64,000 bases of DNA from Pseudomonas sp. NBRC 111124. GTDB lineage: Bacteria; Pseudomonadota; Gammaproteobacteria; Pseudomonadales; Pseudomonadaceae. The position numbers were made by a program, and so were the translations under genes. Location of the stretch: the NCBI RefSeq assembly GCF_001320245.1, contig NZ_BCBA01000055.1:62001-126000 (forward strand). Reading direction: 5' to 3'. The notes beneath the pieces are model-generated. The model was not told the origin of the DNA, searched no databases, and saw nothing but the letters and a program-made list of their open reading frames with translations. This document shows positions 60,410 to 64,000 of this stretch, one piece after another (within the stretch, counting starts at the first letter, position 1; each line of letters opens with the position of its first letter).

Positions 60410-60871
60410 TCAATGAGCCCAAGGCAGTATCGGGATAGCCGTCACCGCATTCTGCGGGCTGCCTTCGATCATGCGGTCGCTGTACACCAGATACACCAGC
60501 GTATTGCGCTTCTTGTCGAGGAAGCGCACCACCTGCATGGTCTTGAACACCAGCGAGGTGCGTTCCTTGAACACCTCTTCACCGTCCTTCAACTCACCCT
60601 TGAAGTTGATCGGCCCGACCTGACGGCAGGCAATCGAAGCCTCCGCCCGATCCTCCGCCAAGCCCAACCCGCCCTTCACGCCACCGGTCTTGGCCCGCGA
60701 CAGGTAGCAGGTCACACCCTCGACCTTGGGATCATCGAAAGCCTCGACCACGATACGGTCGTTCGGCCCAAGAAACTTGAACACGGTAGACACTTGGCCG
60801 ATCTCCTCGGCCCCGGCCAGCATCGGCAGGGCAAAGGCTGCCAGGGCGAGCGCCCGCTTGAACAGCTTCAT
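60410..60871 (-). CDS. creA: CreA-family periplasmic protein
   Basis: The 153-residue protein has a signal peptide (FKRALALAAFALPMLAGA) and the CreA domain: EEIGQVSTVFKFLGPNDRIV, GVTCYLSRAKTGGVKGGLGL and DKKRNTLVYLVYSDRMIEGS. CreA stands in front of creBCD in E. coli, but its function is unknown. Here it follows proB with a 4-base ATGA overlap, the usual pseudomonad arrangement. No creBC genes are nearby. Confidence 0.9.
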   Translation of the reverse strand: MKLFKRALALAAFALPMLAGAEEIGQVSTVFKFLGPNDRIVVEAFDDPKVEGVTCYLSRAKTGGVKGGLGLAEDRAEASIACRQVGPINFKGELKDGEEVFKERTSLVFKTMQVVRFLDKKRNTLVYLVYSDRMIEGSPQNAVTAIPILPWAH

Positions 60872-61986
60872 ACCAGCACCAGGTTGTCGCGGTGCACCAG
60901 CTCCGGCTCGGCGATATAGCCCAGCACGGCCTCGATCTGGTCGGACGGCTGGCCGATGATCTTCTGCGCTTCCAGCGCGCTGTAGTTGGCCAGGCCGCGG
61001 GCCACTTCGACGCCATCCGGGCCAACGCAGACCACCATCTCGCCACGGCGGAAGCTGCCCTGCACGGTCTTCACGCCGACCGGCAGCAGGCTCTTGTTCG
61101 CCCCGCGCAGCGCCTGCACGGCACCGGCGTCGAGCACCAGGGTGCCGCGGGTCTGCAGGTGGCCAGCCAGCCACTGCTTGCGTGCCGCCAGCATGCCGCG
61201 CTCGGGCGACAGCAATGTGCCCAGGCGCTCGCCAGTCTTCAGGCGGTCGAGCACACGCTCGATACGGCCACCGATGATGATGGTGTGGGCACCGGAGCGG
61301 GCGGCCAGGCGCGCGGCGCGCAGCTTGGTCTGCATGCCGCCACGGCCCAGCGCACCACCGGTACCACCGGCCACGGCATCGAGCGACGGGTCGTCGGCGC
61401 GGGCTTCGTAGATCAGCTGGGCTTCCGGGTTGTTGCGCGGGTCGGCGTCGAACATGCCGTCGCGGTCGGTGAGGATCACCAGCAGGTCGGCTTCCACCAG
61501 GTTGGCCACCAGCGCGGCCAGGGTGTCGTTGTCGCCGAAACGGATCTCGTCGGTGACCACGGTGTCGTTCTCGTTGATCACCGGGACCACGCCCAGGTCG
61601 ACCAGGGTACGCAGGGTGCTGCGGGCGTTCAGGTAGCGCTTGCGGTCGGACAGGTCATCGTGGGTCAGGAGGATCTGCGCGGTGTGCTTGCCGTGCTCGC
61701 CGAAGCTCGTTTCCCAGGCCTGCACCAGGCGCATCTGACCGATCGAGGCAGCCGCCTGCAGCTCATTCATCGCACTCGGTCGCGAAGTCCAGCCCAGCTG
61801 GCTCATGCCGGCAGCCACGGCCCCGGAAGAGACCAGTACCAACTCCACGCCTGCTTCACGCAGCGCGACCATCTGCTCGACCCATACGGCCATGGCGCCG
61901 CGGTCGAGGCCCTTGCCATCGGCGGTCAGCAGGGCACTGCCAATCTTCACGACCCAGCGCTTGGCGCCCGTCACCTTGCTTCGCAT
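60868..61986 (-). CDS. proB: Glutamate 5-kinase
   Basis: The 372-residue enzyme starts proline synthesis by phosphorylating glutamate. The amino-acid-kinase domain has RWVVKIGSALLT, LVLVSSGAVAAGMSQLG, VINENDTVVTDEIRFGDNDT and LLVILTDRDGMFDADP. A C-terminal PUA domain (about 280-365, RGTLVLDAGAVQALRGANKS) is present, as in most bacterial ProB. The start at 61986 gives the standard length. proA is not adjacent, which is normal in Pseudomonas. Confidence 0.95.
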   Translation of the reverse strand: MRSKVTGAKRWVVKIGSALLTADGKGLDRGAMAVWVEQMVALREAGVELVLVSSGAVAAGMSQLGWTSRPSAMNELQAAASIGQMRLVQAWETSFGEHGKHTAQILLTHDDLSDRKRYLNARSTLRTLVDLGVVPVINENDTVVTDEIRFGDNDTLAALVANLVEADLLVILTDRDGMFDADPRNNPEAQLIYEARADDPSLDAVAGGTGGALGRGGMQTKLRAARLAARSGAHTIIIGGRIERVLDRLKTGERLGTLLSPERGMLAARKQWLAGHLQTRGTLVLDAGAVQALRGANKSLLPVGVKTVQGSFRRGEMVVCVGPDGVEVARGLANYSALEAQKIIGQPSDQIEAVLGYIAEPELVHRDNLVLV

Positions 61987-62028
61987 CTTCTTCCAACCTA
62001 TGTCGAATCTGTAGATACCGTGGATACA

Positions 62029-62056
62029 AAAACGCCGCTCCTGAGAGCGGCGTTTA
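62029..62056 (-). terminator. Rho-independent terminator after obgE
   Basis: ACGCCGCTC and GAGCGGCGT pair over 9 bases around a 4-base loop. Read on the minus strand the stem is followed by TTTTTG, so it ends the rplU-rpmA-obgE transcript before proB. Confidence 0.85.
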
Positions 62057-62071
62057 GTGTACTGCAACCGA

Positions 62072-63301
62072 TCAGTCGCGCACGTAAATGATTTCCGGGC
62101 CGTCTTCGTCGTCCTCGAAATCATCGTCCCAGGCATCGTCGTCGTCGCCGATGTCGTGCACGCTCTTGACGCCAGTGCGACGCAGGGTACGGGCGTCGTC
62201 CAAGGCCTGCAGCTGAGCGCGGGCTTCGTCTTCGATGCGCTGGTCGAGGTCAGCCAGCTCTTCGGCGTAGGCCGGGTCGTTGGCCAGGCGGTCGGCGCGG
62301 TCTTCGAGGTAGCGCATCAGGTCGTGGCTGAGCTTGTCGGTGCCCTGCTTGGAGATGGCCGAGATCACGTAGACCGGGCCTTCCCACTCGAGGCGATCGA
62401 TCACTTCCTGAACGCGCTCGTCGCGCTCGTCGTCCATGACCATGTCCGACTTGTTCAGCACCAGCCAACGCTCACGCTCGGCCAGCGACGGGCTGAAGCG
62501 GGTCAGCTCGTTGACGATCACTTCGGCGGCATCGGCCGGGCTGCTTTCGTCCAGCGGCGCGATGTCCACCAGGTGCAGCAGCACGCGGGTACGCGCCAGG
62601 TGCTTGAGGAAGCGGATACCCAGGCCGGCACCGTCGGAAGCGCCTTCGATCAGGCCGGGGATGTCGGCAATGACGAAGCTCTTCCAGCGGTCGACGCTGA
62701 CCACGCCCAGGTTGGGTACCAGGGTGGTGAATGGGTAGTCGGCGACTTTCGGCTTGGCGGCCGAAACCGAACGGATGAAGGTGCTCTTGCCGGCGTTCGG
62801 CAGGCCCAGCAGGCCGACGTCGGCCAATACCTTCATTTCCATCTTCAGGTCGCGCTGCTCACCCGGCTTGCCTGGGGTGGTCTGGCGCGGCGCACGGTTG
62901 GTGCTCGACTTGAAGCGGGTGTTGCCCAGGCCGTGCCAGCCGCCCTGGGCGACCATCAGCTTCTGGCCGGGGGTGATCAGGTCGCCGATCACTTCCTGGG
63001 TCGAGGCGTCGATCACCGTGGTGCCGACTGGCACGCGCAGGAACAGGTCTTCACCCTTCTTGCCGGTGCAGTCGGTGCTGCCACCGTTGGAGCCGCGCTG
63101 GGCTTCGTGGTGACGGGTGTAGCGGTAGTCGACCAGGGTGTTGAGGTTTTCGTCGGCCACCATGTACACCGAACCACCGTCACCACCGTCGCCACCGTTG
63201 GGGCCGCCGTTCTCGATGAACTTCTCGCGGCGGAAGCTCATGCAACCGTTACCGCCGTCACCGGCTTTGACCCGAATGGATACTTCGTCAACAAACTTCA
63301 T
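62072..63301 (-). CDS. obgE: GTPase ObgE/CgtA
   Basis: The 409-residue essential GTPase acts in 50S ribosome assembly and stress control. The glycine-rich Obg fold occupies residues 1-158 (NGGPNGGDGGDGGSVYMVAD). The G domain shows GLPNAGKSTFIRSVSAAKP (G1), IADIPGLIEGASDGAGLG (G3) and LVLNKSDMV (G4). The C-terminus is very acidic (DDDDAWDDDFEDDEDGPEI). The start at 63301 was set by the conserved MKFVDEVSIRVKAGDGGNGC. It follows rpmA on the same strand. Confidence 0.96.
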   Translation of the reverse strand: MKFVDEVSIRVKAGDGGNGCMSFRREKFIENGGPNGGDGGDGGSVYMVADENLNTLVDYRYTRHHEAQRGSNGGSTDCTGKKGEDLFLRVPVGTTVIDASTQEVIGDLITPGQKLMVAQGGWHGLGNTRFKSSTNRAPRQTTPGKPGEQRDLKMEMKVLADVGLLGLPNAGKSTFIRSVSAAKPKVADYPFTTLVPNLGVVSVDRWKSFVIADIPGLIEGASDGAGLGIRFLKHLARTRVLLHLVDIAPLDESSPADAAEVIVNELTRFSPSLAERERWLVLNKSDMVMDDERDERVQEVIDRLEWEGPVYVISAISKQGTDKLSHDLMRYLEDRADRLANDPAYAEELADLDQRIEDEARAQLQALDDARTLRRTGVKSVHDIGDDDDAWDDDFEDDEDGPEIIYVRD

Positions 63302-63444
63302 TGAAAACCGCCTCTCGCCTGCGGGCGAGTTGAATACTGAAAAACCTGAGGCTCTTGCAAAAATGAGCGCGGCGGCCCCGTACGACCGTAGAAACCCACG
63401 CCGGCAGCCCAAACAAACAGCTTTGCAAGAGGCTCACCACAAAC

Positions 63445-63472
63445 GAAAAAGCCCCGTCGCATGACGGGGCTT
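63445..63472 (-). terminator. Hairpin terminator or attenuator after rpmA
   Basis: On the minus strand AAGCCCCGTC, ATGC and GACGGGGCTT form a 10-bp stem followed by TTTC, 18 bases after the rpmA stop. It probably reduces read-through from the ribosomal protein genes into obgE. Confidence 0.8.
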
Positions 63473-63489
63473 CTGGAGCGACGTCGCGA

Positions 63490-63747
63490 TTAGGCGGCGA
63501 CGATGCTCACGTAACGGCGCATGAACTCGCCTTTCTTCTCGAACTTGATCACGCCTTCGATCTTGGCGAACAAGGTGTGATCCTTGCCCATGCCAACGCC
63601 GTAGCCAGCGTGGAATTCGGTGCCGCGCTGACGGACGATGATGTTGCCTGGCTTGATAACCTGGCCGCCATACATCTTCACGCCAAGGCGTTTCGATTCT
63701 GAGTCGCGACCGTTACGAGTACTACCACCAGCCTTCTTGTGAGCCAT
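63490..63747 (-). CDS. rpmA: 50S ribosomal protein L27
   Basis: The 85-residue protein has the classical L27 start [20 protein letters not shown], with no N-terminal extension needing cleavage as in Firmicutes. [20 protein letters not shown] follows. The N-terminal tail reaches toward the peptidyl-transferase centre. It lies between rplU and obgE, the near-universal order. Confidence 0.97.
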
Positions 63748-63786
63748 GGTTCAATTCTCCAAATAAATTCAGGGGACCGAGGCGAT

Positions 63787-64000
63787 TAAGCCTGGATACC
63801 GGTGATTTTGATCTCGGTGAACCACTGGCGGTGGCCCATACGCTTCATGTGGTGCTTACGACGACGGAACTTGATGATGCGAACCTTGTCGTGACGGCCT
63901 TGCGAAATGACTTCAGCAACGACTTTAGCGCCGGCAACGACTGGTGCGCCGATGGTGACTTCTTCACCGTTGGCAACCAGCAGAACGCGATCGAAGGTCA
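63787..64000 (-). CDS. rplU: 50S ribosomal protein L21 (C-terminal part)
   Basis: The last 70 or so codons of L21 are within the window; the 5' end lies beyond its right edge. The reading includes FDRVLLVANGEEVTIGAPVV, KFRRRKHHMKRMGHRQWFTE and the end IKITGIQA before TAA. rpmA starts 39 bases downstream. Confidence 0.95.

Overview
The window is chromosomal DNA from a Pseudomonas, most likely of the P. putida group. The evidence is high-GC coding with typical pseudomonad codon use, the gene orders hemA-prfA-prmC-moeB-murI, TPR-lolB-ispE-tRNA-Gln-prs-rplY-pth-ychF and rplU-rpmA-obgE-proB-creA, a cryptic DNA polymerase III psi gene next to rimI, and many inverted REP pairs with the core GGAGCGGGCTTGYCCCGCGAA that is characteristic of P. 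putida. All coordinates were counted by hand from the sequence; no database search was run.

Layout. 1-5.8 kb: nucleobase salvage (hpt, upp, uraA) with a cupin protein, then ferrochelatase and an epimerase. 5.8-11 kb: a probable light-responsive group (bacterial renalase, YbgA-like protein, a LitR-class MerR regulator, photolyase, and a degenerate short-chain dehydrogenase). It carries three TRTACR-N12-TGYAYA operator-like sites. 11-16.4 kb: PagL, then the leftward hemA-prfA-prmC-moeB-murI operon. 16.4-19.2 kb: an accessory insertion with a type VI secretion hcp, a glycine-zipper candidate effector, a small membrane candidate immunity protein and a displaced effector fragment. 19.2-26.1 kb: housekeeping genes from the TPR lipoprotein to ychF, with tRNA-Gln. 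26.1-40.5 kb: a block bounded by two inverted copies of a structured leader RNA plus a small DUF3077/DUF6124-like gene (one copy frameshifted). The block holds a SulP transporter, a tripartite efflux set, an AI-2E-family permease, a CPA2 antiporter, PPK2, a YcaC-like hydrolase, and an NCS1 permease/aldehyde dehydrogenase cluster. 40.5-54 kb: a DUF3422 protein, a large MscS channel, alkylation repair (ada, alkA-like), two MFS exporters, an orphan FecR, tRNA-Met, LysE/LysR and an M15 peptidase. 54-64 kb: rimI, holD, the MksFEB condensin operon, creA-proB, obgE, rpmA and the 3' part of rplU.

The strongest candidates for something undescribed are: (1) the roughly 285-nt leader found twice, whose hairpins show compensatory base changes between the copies and which contains a three-part switch (GTGAGAG, CTCTCAC, GTGAGAG); (2) the Hcp-effector-immunity cassette with its orphan effector fragment; (3) the tandem light-type operators joining renalase, ybgA, litR, phr and a catalytically degenerate SDR; (4) a small, well-coded 30-residue ORF ahead of an MFS gene; and (5) a consensus promoter inside ispE that probably drives tRNA-Gln/prs.
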